Shown here one piece after another: positions 1-8,041 of a DNA stretch of 15,276 nt; within the stretch, counting starts at the first letter, position 1, and every line of letters starts with the position of its first letter. The notes beneath the pieces were generated by a model. The model was given only the letters and a program-made list of their open reading frames with translations. It was not told the DNA's origin and ran no database searches. The stretch comes from Bacillota bacterium. GTDB taxonomy: Bacteria > Bacillota > Clostridia > Oscillospirales > Ruminococcaceae. The DNA is taken from assembly GCA_023395435.1 (NCBI GenBank), contig JAEWZG010000075.1:1-15276 (forward strand). The letters run 5' to 3'. The position numbers and the translations under genes were made by a program.

Positions 1-2
1 AA

Positions 3-1006
3 ATGAAGATTAATGACAGAATAGTAAAATCCAGGAAGAAAAGATTATTAAGTTGTGTGATAGTTCTTCTTTTAGTTTTATCTTATTTCAGTGGAATGCC
101 AAGCAACGTATACGCCACAACTGCAACTCCTGGAACTGCGTTTTCTTATGACTACGTAACAGGTGGAATTATTATTACAGGCGTTGATACGACAATTAGC
201 GGGAGAAATATAGTTGTACCAAACAAAATTGATGGTAATACTGTTGTTGGTATTTATTTATCTAATAAGGGCTTACTTCACTTAATGTAAGTAACTGTAT
301 AAGCTTACAGACCTTAAGATGTTATATGAATGCACTCACAACATTAGACGTAAGCAAAAATACTGCGCTAATAGGTTTTTGTTGTGGCAATAACAAACTC
401 ACCGCATTGGACGTGAGCAGAAACACTTCTCTAGTGTATTTGCGTTGTAATAATAACAAACTCATCACATTGGACGTGAGTAAAAATACTGCTCTAACAC
501 GATTATATTGTAATAATAATAGACTCACATCACTAGACATAAGTAAAAATACTGCACTAACAGATTTAGAGTGTCATTATAATTATATAGCTGATATATC
601 TTCCTTGCAGGCTTGGAAAAATATTTGGGCACATAGTGGAACAATTACACCTCAGAATAGCAGAACTCCTTCAGTAACAACCAAAACCTCATCTACCACA
701 ACAAAAGTGCCATCAGAGGTTGCAAGAGTCCCGACAACAACTACCACACAATCATCAGCAACAGATTCTTCTTCAAAGATTTCAAATGAGTCATCATCAT
801 TGATTGATAATTCGTCTGATGCAGATGCAGATTCAAGCGTAATAGATTCTCAATCATCTCAAGGTGATGATTCTTCCAAAGTAATAAAGAAAGCAAAAGA
901 TAGCAAAGGTATTCCTTTACCGGTAATAATTATTATAATAGTTCTTGTTGCTGGAGTAGGCTCATTTATATTTGTCATATTCTATAGGAAGAACAAATTA
1001 CATTAG
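3..1006 (+). pseudogene. Leucine-rich-repeat membrane-anchored surface protein, broken by a -1 frameshift
   Basis: A signal peptide (basic start, then a hydrophobic run around residues 15-30, cleavage probably near VYA) opens the protein. The first frame runs 3-290. A frame one base back carries the rest, 269-1006. The first LRR unit (LTSLNVSNCISLQTLRC) begins at 272 in the second frame, so the reading frames join exactly at the GGG at 269-271, and one extra G would restore about 334 residues. Five 21-residue LRR units of the LxxLDVSxNTALxxLxCxxN type follow, then a Thr/Ser-rich stalk and one C-terminal membrane segment (IPLPVIIIIIVLVAGVG) with a basic tail. No sortase motif is seen. LRR proteins of this kind are usually cell-surface binding proteins; the ligand is unknown. 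The break may be a real mutation or a sequencing error. The ATG at 326 could start a short product, but it would lack the signal peptide. The upstream region lies outside the window. Confidence 0.8.
272..586 (+). repeat. Five tandem 63-bp LRR-coding units
   Basis: Units start at 272, 335, 398, 461 and 524, each 63 bp and coding 21 residues. The core TTGGACGTGAGTAAAAATAC is nearly identical in the middle units, while the first and last are more diverged. The repeat is a coding repeat, not a CRISPR array. Near-identical DNA makes unit gain or loss by slippage likely. Confidence 0.85.
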
Positions 1007-1141
1007 TAACAATTATGTTATGCACTAATAAAGTGTGATATAGGATTCAGTAATTATCCAAGTTGTCATTTTTCTGACGATATATTAAAATAGTATCTTA
1101 TAGACAAAAAAATATTGCTACTTATTTTATAGTTACATAAA
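1007..1141. other. Short AT-rich spacer with nothing recognised
   Basis: No coding frame, strong hairpin or promoter was seen between the LRR gene and the recombinase remnant. Confidence 0.5.
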
Positions 1142-1590
1142 TCAAAAGCTATTTGTGGAGATACTTTCGCAACAGAGAATCTGTTGAAATGAATGGATGT
1201 TATGCCCATACTTGTACATTAAAGTTGATGATTTGTGCGTTAGATTATGGTTGGACAAACCTTTAGGATTTATACCCGAAGTTACAATATGTTTTTCATA
1301 ACGTTTTGAATTGAACTGGCAGTGAGCCGGTGGTGATTTCAAGAATAAACAGTGCTTACTGAATTGCGAGACATTTTGACAAGGCTTTATTAACTACTGG
1401 TGTCAGATAAACCTTTCGCACTTTATTAACCTTTCCGATAATGACAATCACAAAACTATCAACGTAATCAATATCTAGTGCAGCCAATTCAGAAAGACGT
1501 AGCGTACATTTTAAAAAGATCATAATGATGTAGTTATGGCGTATTGAAATGGAGTTGCCTCAATCAAATGCTTCGGCTATCAGAAAGAAA
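1142..1590 (-). pseudogene. Decayed tyrosine recombinase (XerC/D-like integrase), catalytic-domain remnant
   Basis: Reading the minus strand in two frames gives the catalytic domain of a tyrosine recombinase. About 1530-1375 gives LKCTLRLSELAALDID followed by VIIGKVNKVRKVYLTP, which matches the family pattern 'CGLRLSEL ... GKGNKxRxVYL' with catalytic Arg I and the beta-hairpin Lys. After a stop and a frame change near 1340, 1342-1142 gives KHIVTSGINPKGLSNH, then STLMYKYGH and QQILCCESIST, matching 'GLSxHKLRHTxATLMYKYG...LQQILGHESISTT'. The family HxLRH motif is degraded to HNLTH, and the LGH is LCC. There is also a TGA at about 1557 in the upstream part. The N-terminal core-binding domain is not recognisable. 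The gene is dead. It suggests an old integrated element here. Confidence 0.8.
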
Positions 1591-1604
1591 AATAAATATT
1601 ACTT

Positions 1605-1610
1605 AAGGGG
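1605..1610 (+). promoter_or_regulatory. Ribosome binding site of the M1 peptidase
   Basis: AAGGGG sits six bases before the ATG at 1617 and supports that start. Confidence 0.7.
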
Positions 1611-1616
1611 AATATA

Positions 1617-3203
1617 ATGAGAAAGATATTTGCAATTTTAATTATTATAGTGGTAGCTATAACGTCTGGTTGTAATAAAAATGAACAGAAAAAAGAAGAT
1701 AAAACACAAGCGGTATATTTGGGGACAGATACTAAAATACTTCTTAAAGAAATACAAGAATATACAACCGATAAGCATATTAAACCTTCAGAAGAACTCC
1801 CAGCTTGTTATGCTGAAAGTTATGATATGAATGTTAAACTTGATGTAGATAAAAAAACTTTGTCTGGTAATGTAGTAATCAATTTAGTTAACAAAACAAA
1901 AGATACAATAAATAAGGTATGTATAAGAAACTATGCGGCTTCGATTCTTGAAAAGGAGAAGAAAGGATCATCTATTATTAATAGCGCTATGATTAAATCA
2001 AGCAATGAAAAATTGGCTATTGACGTAAAACAAGATCCTTCTGTAGTTTATTTGGATTTATCGGGTCATAAATTAAAACCAGGTGAGTCAGTCAGCATTA
2101 AACTAAATTTTACTACTGACATTCCTAAAATAAATGACCGTTTTGGATATCATCAGGAAGGGAATAACAATATTTTTCAGCTTTCATTTTGCTTTCCGAT
2201 AATGGCTATGTATGAAAACGGCAAGTGGAGTGAAAGCCCATATATCTGGAGTGCGGAATCAAATTATAATAAGGTAGCTAAATTTAATGTTAAGCTTGAA
2301 GTTGCAGAGGGTTATATTGTTGTTGCCAGTGGCGATGAAAAAACTGAAGGTCCAGTTGCAACAATAACCGGAGATAATTTAAGAGAAATGGCAATTGTAG
2401 CATCAAATTATATGAAAGTGGAAACTGAAACTACTACAAATGGCATAAAAATAAACAACTACACTTTAGATTATGATATTAAAGAATATAATGATTTTTC
2501 TATGTCTTCTGCGAAAGATTCTATTGAGCTGTACTCTAAACTTTTTGGGGATTATCCATATAAGGAATTAGATGTTGTACAGACATTTCAGGAATCTGCA
2601 ATGGAATATCCAGGCTTAATAATGATTGGTCTTCCTGATGTAAAGGAAGTTAATGATATTCGCGAGGGTTATACATATTCTGATTTATGTTTAAGAGTTG
2701 CTCATGAAGTTGCACACCAGTGGTTTTATGCTGGTGTAGGGAATGATCCATATAATGAGCCTTGGCTGGATGAGGGATTTGCTGAATACTGTGAGGATAT
2801 TCTCTATCCATACTCAATTTCTGACAGTTATAAGAAAGCAATTAAGTCTGAACAAAAACATTTTGGAAATGACAGATATTATGGCTGTGCTACTAAGCAA
2901 GAATTTGAAGAAGATATGAAACTATCAACAGAACAAATTACAGGAGATAAATACATAATTAGCAAACCGTATAATGAGTATGAAAAAGATGACTATTCTC
3001 CATATGTATATGAAGGAGGGAAAATGTTTCTTTATGAACTTCGCAAAGCCATGGGTGATGGGGCTTTTTTCTATACAATGAGAAAATATTATAAGAACTA
3101 CTGCTTTAAAGAAGCAAAAGGAACAGATTTTATAGAGACAGTAAAAGCTATTGATGACTCGGGAAAAACAAGAAAGGTTATAGATAAATACATAAAAAGT
3201 TGA
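1617..3203 (+). CDS. M1-family zinc metallopeptidase lipoprotein
   Basis: The protein has 528 residues. Residues 1-19 form a lipoprotein signal with lipobox TSGC (Cys19), so it should be anchored outside the membrane. Residues about 45-260 form the beta-rich N-terminal domain of M1 peptidases. The zinc site is HEVAHQW (His363, Glu364, His367), and the third ligand Glu386 lies in WLDEGFAEY with the family's 18-residue spacing. The exopeptidase GAMEN motif is replaced by ESAMEYPGL (near residue 330), as in other clostridial members. VYEGGKMFLYELRKAMG (about residue 465) follows as in the family's helical part. M1 enzymes remove N-terminal residues from peptides. Here the job is probably digestion of external peptides; the actual substrate is unknown. 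It appears intact and monocistronic, downstream of the dead recombinase. Confidence 0.9.
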   Translation: MRKIFAILIIIVVAITSGCNKNEQKKEDKTQAVYLGTDTKILLKEIQEYTTDKHIKPSEELPACYAESYDMNVKLDVDKKTLSGNVVINLVNKTKDTINKVCIRNYAASILEKEKKGSSIINSAMIKSSNEKLAIDVKQDPSVVYLDLSGHKLKPGESVSIKLNFTTDIPKINDRFGYHQEGNNNIFQLSFCFPIMAMYENGKWSESPYIWSAESNYNKVAKFNVKLEVAEGYIVVASGDEKTEGPVATITGDNLREMAIVASNYMKVETETTTNGIKINNYTLDYDIKEYNDFSMSSAKDSIELYSKLFGDYPYKELDVVQTFQESAMEYPGLIMIGLPDVKEVNDIREGYTYSDLCLRVAHEVAHQWFYAGVGNDPYNEPWLDEGFAEYCEDILYPYSISDSYKKAIKSEQKHFGNDRYYGCATKQEFEEDMKLSTEQITGDKYIISKPYNEYEKDDYSPYVYEGGKMFLYELRKAMGDGAFFYTMRKYYKNYCFKEAKGTDFIETVKAIDDSGKTRKVIDKYIKS

Positions 3204-3248
3204 ATTAAATATATATTTAAAGACACCATTTTTAATAATATACTTAAT

Positions 3249-3314
3249 ATGGAGGATGTTTATATGCCATTTTATTCAAGTACGCTTGATTCGTCAGCAT
3301 TTATAAATCTGTAG
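3249..3314 (+). CDS. Possible very small peptide (16-21 aa)
   Basis: GGAGG at 3251-3255 sits eight bases before an ATG at 3264, which opens MPFYSSTLDSSAFINL and stops at TAG 3312. An in-frame ATG at 3249 would add five residues. The Shine-Dalgarno match is good, but the frame is too short to judge. It may equally be the first codons of a lost gene. Confidence 0.25.
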   Translation: MEDVYMPFYSSTLDSSAFINL

Positions 3315-3353
3315 ATATTACTATCATAATATCTTAATTGTAGGTAAATAGTA

Positions 3354-3393
3354 TCTGCTTTCGTTATTGTATTACTACGATAACGAAAGCGGA
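3354..3393. terminator. Long perfect hairpin downstream of the M1 peptidase
   Basis: An 18-bp stem (3354-3371 against 3376-3393, two G-T pairs) closes on the 4-base loop TTAC. The stem holds GCTTTCGTTAT and its complement. It lies between the ends of the convergent peptidase and lipoprotein genes, so a two-way terminator is the simplest role. A run of T is missing on both sides, so this is not a textbook rho-independent site. Confidence 0.5.
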
Positions 3394-3457
3394 ATAACTA
3401 ATATAGTTTACTTCACCATATCACATAATGTAAAAAGCAAATTTTGAGTTGTCTTTT

Positions 3458-3985
3458 TTACTTTTGAGGAATTATTACAAATCCATCTCCTATATCCCAG
3501 CCATAAATTTCTCCGGTCTTGAAGTTAATATGAAATTCAATAACTGTTTCATCACGTTCTACATTGGGATAACAGACATCGAAAATATAATAATAATCGT
3601 TATCATATTTTGCTACCCAATCACATTTGTAGTATATTTTTGCGCATTTTTCAGAAGTGTCTAAATTAACGTACTTCAAAAATGTTTTCTCCGCTATATC
3701 GTATGCTTCCGCAAGTGATATTTTAGAATTTTTAATATTGTCCACAGAAACATAATCGCCTGCAGTTTTATAAGGTTTTATTTTCAAACGTACATCAGTA
3801 TCTTCCGTAGTTTCTGCTGGGGAGTCTGTTGCTGTTTTTACTTTGGTTGTTATCGCAGCCTCTTTTGTCGTTGTGGAAGTAGTTTGACTTTCCCCAATCG
3901 AATTTTCAGTTGTGCTTTTTAAACGCCCGCAAGCTGTCAAAAAGATGCTTAAGCATAAAAATAATAATATTTTCTTTTTCATCAT
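3458..3985 (-). CDS. Small exported lipoprotein, paralogue of the 11395-11907 protein
   Basis: A lipoprotein signal with lipobox LTAC (Cys19) is followed by a Ser/Thr-rich linker (TTSTTTKEAAITTK) and a globular domain of about 110 residues. The domain opens with SVDNIKNSKISLAEAYDIAE and ends TGEIYGWDIGDGFVIIPQK. It aligns along its whole length with the lipoprotein at 11395-11907 (ISLETLKGSKISESKALEL; TGEVYDAGPAISELIVIPNN). I chose the ATG at 3985 because a GGGGG at 3991-3995 lies just upstream and the longer form would need a TTG start within that ribosome site. The YYY and 'TGEIY' strand pattern recalls PepSY-like beta folds, which is only an impression. Function unknown; it is outside the cell on the membrane. 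Confidence 0.75.
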   Translation of the reverse strand: MMKKKILLFLCLSIFLTACGRLKSTTENSIGESQTTSTTTKEAAITTKVKTATDSPAETTEDTDVRLKIKPYKTAGDYVSVDNIKNSKISLAEAYDIAEKTFLKYVNLDTSEKCAKIYYKCDWVAKYDNDYYYIFDVCYPNVERDETVIEFHINFKTGEIYGWDIGDGFVIIPQK

Positions 3986-4002
3986 TGTAACCCCCAAGTA
4001 TT

Positions 4003-4183
4003 AATCGTCGCCTATAAATAGTCTCCATATCCATGTGTTGTACATTATTTATTGGATCATTCCCACAATAAGTAAACAGATTATATCCAACGGCCTGATC
4101 TTGAGGTTACCATGCCCCATGCATCATAGGTATAATTTACCACACTTTGTCCATTCATGTCAAGAATAGAAATAACAACGACC
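4003..4183 (-). pseudogene. RHS/YD-repeat protein remnant
   Basis: Minus-strand frames from about 4180 read ILDMNGQSVVNYTYDAWG, the classic YD-repeat end of RHS proteins ('ILDxNGxxVVxYxYDAWG'). After a jump of frame near 4085 they read GYNLFTYCGNDPINNV, the conserved segment that follows the RHS core ('GYNLYAYCGNNPVNYVDP'). In an intact protein some 50-70 residues, including the 'YYDPETGRFI' part, separate these, so an internal deletion removed them. There is no start or toxin domain. The piece is probably what is left of a polymorphic toxin or cell-wall RHS protein. Confidence 0.75.
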
Positions 4184-4260
4184 TAAAGATATATAAGAAA
4201 GATATACTCTAAATATTTATCTGAACTCAAACAAGTTCATCAAAAGATAATCATATCAGG

Positions 4261-4737
4261 TTAACTACTAATATCATACATTTTTTTTACTGCATTTCTT
4301 ATTTCCTGATAGCTTGTGCAACGGCATAAATTAGATTGAAGCCAATCTTCAATCACATGTTCATCAGGCAAATGTGGATATTGTTGCCTGAGCGCATAAC
4401 ATACCATAAGGAAGCCCGATGTGCAATAACCACACTGAAAAGCATTGGCAGAGACAAATGCTTTTTGTACTGGGTCTGTTCCATTTAAGCCTTCAAGAGT
4501 TAATATATCATGGTTTTCAGCTTCAACAGCAAGCATAAGGCATGACTTTATAGGTAGTCCATCAAACACAATAGTACAAGCACCACAATCGCCATTTTTA
4601 CAACCAGGTTTCGCGGAGGTAAGCCCTAGTTGTTCCCTCAAAATATCAAGCAACAGGTCTGATGGTCTCACTGCCAATTCATACTCTTGTCCATTAACTT
4701 TGAGGGTGATTATTGTTTTGCCTTCATATTTTATCAT
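4261..4737 (-). CDS. xdhC: Xanthine dehydrogenase-type 2x[2Fe-2S] subunit
   Basis: A 158-residue electron-transfer subunit of the xanthine dehydrogenase family. The N-terminal plant-type ferredoxin domain holds Cys46, Cys51, Cys54 and Cys66 (CKNGDCGACT). The helical second domain holds Cys102, Cys105 (QCGYCTSGF) and Cys138, Cys140 (NLCRCTSYQEI). All eight ligands are present. It passes electrons from the molybdenum centre to the FAD subunit. The ATG overlaps the end of the FAD gene by 14 bases, implying translational coupling. It is last in the operon. The name follows E. coli xdhABC; Bacillus calls the equivalent pucE. Substrate (purine or another N-heterocycle or aldehyde) cannot be fixed from this subunit. 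Confidence 0.92.
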   Translation of the reverse strand: MIKYEGKTIITLKVNGQEYELAVRPSDLLLDILREQLGLTSAKPGCKNGDCGACTIVFDGLPIKSCLMLAVEAENHDILTLEGLNGTDPVQKAFVSANAFQCGYCTSGFLMVCYALRQQYPHLPDEHVIEDWLQSNLCRCTSYQEIRNAVKKMYDISS

Positions 4738-5563
4738 GTTCCCATTCCTCCAAAAGCTCTTCTAATGTTCTGATAAAAACAAATTTTCTGTATTCTGATG
4801 ATCCTTCAACATCCTGATACGGATTTTCAGGCAAAACCTCTGATGCTTTTTCTGCCCGTTCATTACATGATAATGAATGATTATTTATAATTGTTTCAAT
4901 TTTGTTGCTACGAAATGGATAGGAACAAATACCTGAAAATGCAACTCTTATAAAATCATCCTTACATATGGCTGACATACTGTCTAAGGGATAATCAATT
5001 TTTTCACTTTGAGTTTTCTTAATATGAAAAAACCGTGCTTTTGTTGCCCATAAAGGAATTTTAATTTCAACAATAATTTCTCCTGATTTAAGATTCAACT
5101 TACCATCAAAAATACTATTGAACGGAACGGTTTTACTACCACTTAAGCCATAAATCGTTATATCAGCATCAGATAAAAGTAACGGAAGGCTTGTTTCTCT
5201 ATAAATTATTGTTCCATATAAGTTTCCACCGATTGTAATTCTGCACTGATTCGTATGATCTGCTATTCTACTACAGCTAAGCCCGAGAAGCTTAAATAAT
5301 CCTGAAAAATTTATTTCATTTAATGTGCAGAGAGAGCCTATTACAAGATAATCATTTTCTATTACAAGCCTATGGCATTCAGGTATATTTTTTATATCTA
5401 TAACAGCATAAGGGTTAATGGCATTTGAACGACACATTGTAATGGTTTCACTTCCCCCCGCAAAGTAAACTGCTTTTTTTCCTTCATTATTAAGCTGATT
5501 ATAAATTTCAGTAGCTTCCTTTAAAGTTTCAGGTCGAAAGTATATAAAATCAAAAGGTATCAT
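4724..5563 (-). CDS. xdhB: Xanthine dehydrogenase-type FAD-binding subunit
   Basis: 279 residues, the usual size of the separate FAD subunit (CoxM/CutM/XdhB family). FAD pyrophosphate-binding loops are seen at VYFAGGSETIT (residues about 32-42) and TIGGNLYGTIIYRETSLPLL (about 110-130), equal to the family's 'TIGGNL...PYREAxLPLLL'. The C-terminal domain is typical. It takes electrons from the iron-sulfur subunit and gives them to NAD or another acceptor. The ATG at 5563 is two bases after the stop of xdhA, and the ribosome site AAGGAAG lies inside the end of xdhA. Some glycine-rich positions are substituted, but nothing essential looks lost. Confidence 0.9.
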   Translation of the reverse strand: MIPFDFIYFRPETLKEATEIYNQLNNEGKKAVYFAGGSETITMCRSNAINPYAVIDIKNIPECHRLVIENDYLVIGSLCTLNEINFSGLFKLLGLSCSRIADHTNQCRITIGGNLYGTIIYRETSLPLLLSDADITIYGLSGSKTVPFNSIFDGKLNLKSGEIIVEIKIPLWATKARFFHIKKTQSEKIDYPLDSMSAICKDDFIRVAFSGICSYPFRSNKIETIINNHSLSCNERAEKASEVLPENPYQDVEGSSEYRKFVFIRTLEELLEEWEHDKI

Positions 5564-5565
5564 AA

Positions 5566-7890
5566 TTATTCATCTTCCTTCGTTTGCCAAATCATCTGTG
5601 ATGTCAAAGGCATATTGCAAATCTGTTTGTTAAATGCAATAGACAAAGCATTTCCAATTGCCGCAAGAATACCTATTATTCCATGTTCACAATAATTGCG
5701 AAGTCCAAATGGGGATGCACCTTCTGGTGTTTCAATAAAATTGACTCTATAGTCAGGTTCCTGCCCGATATGAAGTATTTTGTATGTGCGAAGATTTGGA
5801 GTTTGCGGAATGCCCTTTCCATTGTAAGAAAATGCTTCATCACAAGCAAGGCTTACACCCATAGCCATTCCGCCAGCAACCATTGATCGCATTAGTTCAG
5901 GGTTTATTACCTTTCCGACATCAATTACTGTTGAAGCATTAATAACTCTATAAGTAAAGCTCTTAATATCTGCTTCTATCTCAACAACCTGTGCTCCTAA
6001 TGTCCAAGCTGGTCCTGTTTTTCCCTGTCCAGTCTGTGGGTTAAGAAGGCTTAATCCCTTTAACATAAACCCACCACGTCCTAAAACAGGATCCCCAACA
6101 GAATCACCATCAGATGTCTGATAACCTTTTGCTATATCCTTAAATTCAATATAGTTCTCTGGATTTTTTATTGAGAAAACTCTTCCGTTTGATATTTCAA
6201 TTTCTTCGGCAGGGGCATTTAAAACCTGTGAACCAATAGATTTTAACTGATTAATAATATCATCAACTGCACGCATAACAGCATGACCTGCAAGGTATTC
6301 AGACATACTTGCGACAGTTTTCCAATGCTCAGGAGCGACCATTGTATCCACTGACATAACAACATGTACCTGCTCTGGATCTATTTTTAATCCCTCTGCA
6401 AGTATCTGTGAAAGATGTGTCAGCCCGCCAGCTCCGATTTCTACTACACCAGTATTCAGATTGACACTTCCATCATTGTTAAAGGAAATAAAGGCACCTG
6501 ATATCGCATCAGTAGGTGGATTTTCAGTTTTCCAGAAGCATGATACCCCTTTAACTTTTACTGTATTCTCTTTTATTTTGACAGCTTTTCCACCGTCCCA
6601 TTGTGAGAGAAGTTTTACATTATTTAGGCATTGAGTCAAATCTCCTGTAAGACTGTTATCGCATACAACCTGTGTCGGAGTTGTGCTACCAGGATGTATA
6701 GCATTTATCAACCTAAATTCAAGAGGATCAATAGAACATTTATGTGCGAGCATATCAATCGCACGTTCAATACAAAAAGTACATGATTCGTGAGCAAAGC
6801 TACGATATGAGGTTGCATAGGTATGATTGGTATAAACGCAAAGTGAATCGCAAGATAAATTTTCAATATGGTATGGACCAGTGCAATCAACTGCAACTGC
6901 TTTAGTCATATATGGGGTTATATCAGTATAAGCGCCAGAGTCGAGCCAGTACGTAAGCTCAGCGGCTTGTATTTTACCATATTTGTTCGCACCAATTTTT
7001 ATTTCTGCTTCCATTCCTATTTTACATGGTGCTGATGCTAAATCCTGTTCCCTTGGTATAATCACTCTTACTGACTTGCCACCAACACTTCGAGATGCAA
7101 GAAATGCAAGTATTTCTAATGTAACCGGAGCTTTACCACCGAATGCTCCACCGACATAAGGCACTTTAACCTGAATTTTTCCTGCTGGGATTAAAAAAGC
7201 TTCAGAAATCTGCTTTACTATTGTATATGGCCCCTGAGATGATGTGATTATCATTACATTTCCATCTGATGAAATTTCAGCACGTGATGTTCTTACTTCC
7301 ATAGCCAAATGATCAGATGGCGGAATGTTAAATTTCTTATGAACAATATAATCACATGACTTAAATGCTTCATCTACATTGCCTTTTCTGATTTTATAAC
7401 GGCTTGCAGTATTTGTTCCTTCTTCAGGGTAAATGTCTGTCAATACTTTTTTATACCCGTTTGACTTCTGATGTATTAGTTGTGCACCTGGGGATAGTGA
7501 TTGTGACGGCGTTAAATTAATCTTAAGTTCTTCATATTCAACTTTAATAAGATCGACTGCATAAGCAGCCGTTTTCTCATCAATAGCAACAACCATTGCC
7601 ACAGGTTCGCCCGCGTATCTTACAACATACTGTGCAAGTGCAGGACGATCAAGTACAAGCGGGCCAAAAAGCTCAGGGCAATCCTTACCCGTAAGAACTG
7701 ATTCTACGCCCTTCAACTTAATTGCCTCCCTTGTATCTATGCTGATAATTCGTGCATGTGCATAAGTGCTCGTAAGCAATCGTGCACACAATGTACCCGT
7801 AGTAGGAAAATCATCCGTATATTTTGCTTTCCCAGTTACCTTATCCCAGGCATCTTTTCTTTGTATACTTTTCCCTAATGCAACATTCAT
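5566..7890 (-). CDS. xdhA: Xanthine dehydrogenase-type molybdopterin-binding subunit
   Basis: 774 residues from the ATG at 7890. The TTG at 7902 would add four, but family proteins begin close to 'VGKSIxRxDAxDKVTGKAKYTDD' and a GGA lies a suitable distance before the ATG. Molybdopterin is bound by the GGAFGGK loop (residues 247-253). Residues near 193-203 hold DHLAMEVRTS, matching the family's substrate-pocket region. The catalytic glutamate is kept as Glu735, within NYCEHGIIG, where relatives usually have 'RGIGEHGIIG'; the neighbouring Gly-Ile-Gly has changed. The enzyme hydroxylates an N-heterocycle using water oxygen; xanthine or hypoxanthine is most likely, but not proven. First gene of a three-gene operon, divergent from the ferritin-like gene. 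No molybdenum cofactor or maturation genes are in the window. Confidence 0.92.
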   Translation of the reverse strand: MNVALGKSIQRKDAWDKVTGKAKYTDDFPTTGTLCARLLTSTYAHARIISIDTREAIKLKGVESVLTGKDCPELFGPLVLDRPALAQYVVRYAGEPVAMVVAIDEKTAAYAVDLIKVEYEELKINLTPSQSLSPGAQLIHQKSNGYKKVLTDIYPEEGTNTASRYKIRKGNVDEAFKSCDYIVHKKFNIPPSDHLAMEVRTSRAEISSDGNVMIITSSQGPYTIVKQISEAFLIPAGKIQVKVPYVGGAFGGKAPVTLEILAFLASRSVGGKSVRVIIPREQDLASAPCKIGMEAEIKIGANKYGKIQAAELTYWLDSGAYTDITPYMTKAVAVDCTGPYHIENLSCDSLCVYTNHTYATSYRSFAHESCTFCIERAIDMLAHKCSIDPLEFRLINAIHPGSTTPTQVVCDNSLTGDLTQCLNNVKLLSQWDGGKAVKIKENTVKVKGVSCFWKTENPPTDAISGAFISFNNDGSVNLNTGVVEIGAGGLTHLSQILAEGLKIDPEQVHVVMSVDTMVAPEHWKTVASMSEYLAGHAVMRAVDDIINQLKSIGSQVLNAPAEEIEISNGRVFSIKNPENYIEFKDIAKGYQTSDGDSVGDPVLGRGGFMLKGLSLLNPQTGQGKTGPAWTLGAQVVEIEADIKSFTYRVINASTVIDVGKVINPELMRSMVAGGMAMGVSLACDEAFSYNGKGIPQTPNLRTYKILHIGQEPDYRVNFIETPEGASPFGLRNYCEHGIIGILAAIGNALSIAFNKQICNMPLTSQMIWQTKEDE

Positions 7891-7931
7891 AGTTTTTTCC
7901 AATCTTAATTCATAATAATATAAATATTATG

Positions 7932-7958
7932 TACCAAACTATAAGATTTTAGTTGGTA
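7932..7958. promoter_or_regulatory. Dyad symmetry between xdhA and the ferritin-like gene
   Basis: TACCAAACTA and TAGTTGGTA flank ATAAGATT. The arms match with one extra A. It is 42 bases before the xdhA start in the divergent region, so it may be an operator for xdh, the divergent gene or both. An mRNA hairpin in the xdhA leader is the alternative. Confidence 0.4.
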
Positions 7959-8016
7959 ATTAAGAGAAAAATTTTTCAACACATAATATTTCTTATTTAT
8001 ATATCAATAATAATAT

Positions 8017-8035
8017 TATAATTTAATGTTAGGAG
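8017..8035 (+). promoter_or_regulatory. -10 box and ribosome site of the ferritin-like gene
   Basis: TATAAT at 8017-8022 has no convincing -35 at 17 bases. AGGAG at 8031-8035 is six bases before the ATG at 8042 and fixes this start. Confidence 0.45.
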
Positions 8036-8041
8036 ATTAAT

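Noticed and set aside
262..275. Programmed -1 frameshift in the LRR gene
   Set aside because: No X-XXY-YYZ slippery heptamer in register and no clear stimulating hairpin; a mutation or read error is simpler.
322..540. Minus-strand frame over the LRR gene
   Set aside because: Shadow of the repeat, with Leu-rich periodic sequence and no ribosome site.
272..586. 63-bp tandem repeats as a CRISPR array
   Set aside because: Units are in one coding frame, code a known 21-residue LRR unit and lack spacers.
5683..6896. Short frames inside xdhA on both strands
   Set aside because: Shadows of a clearly real gene.
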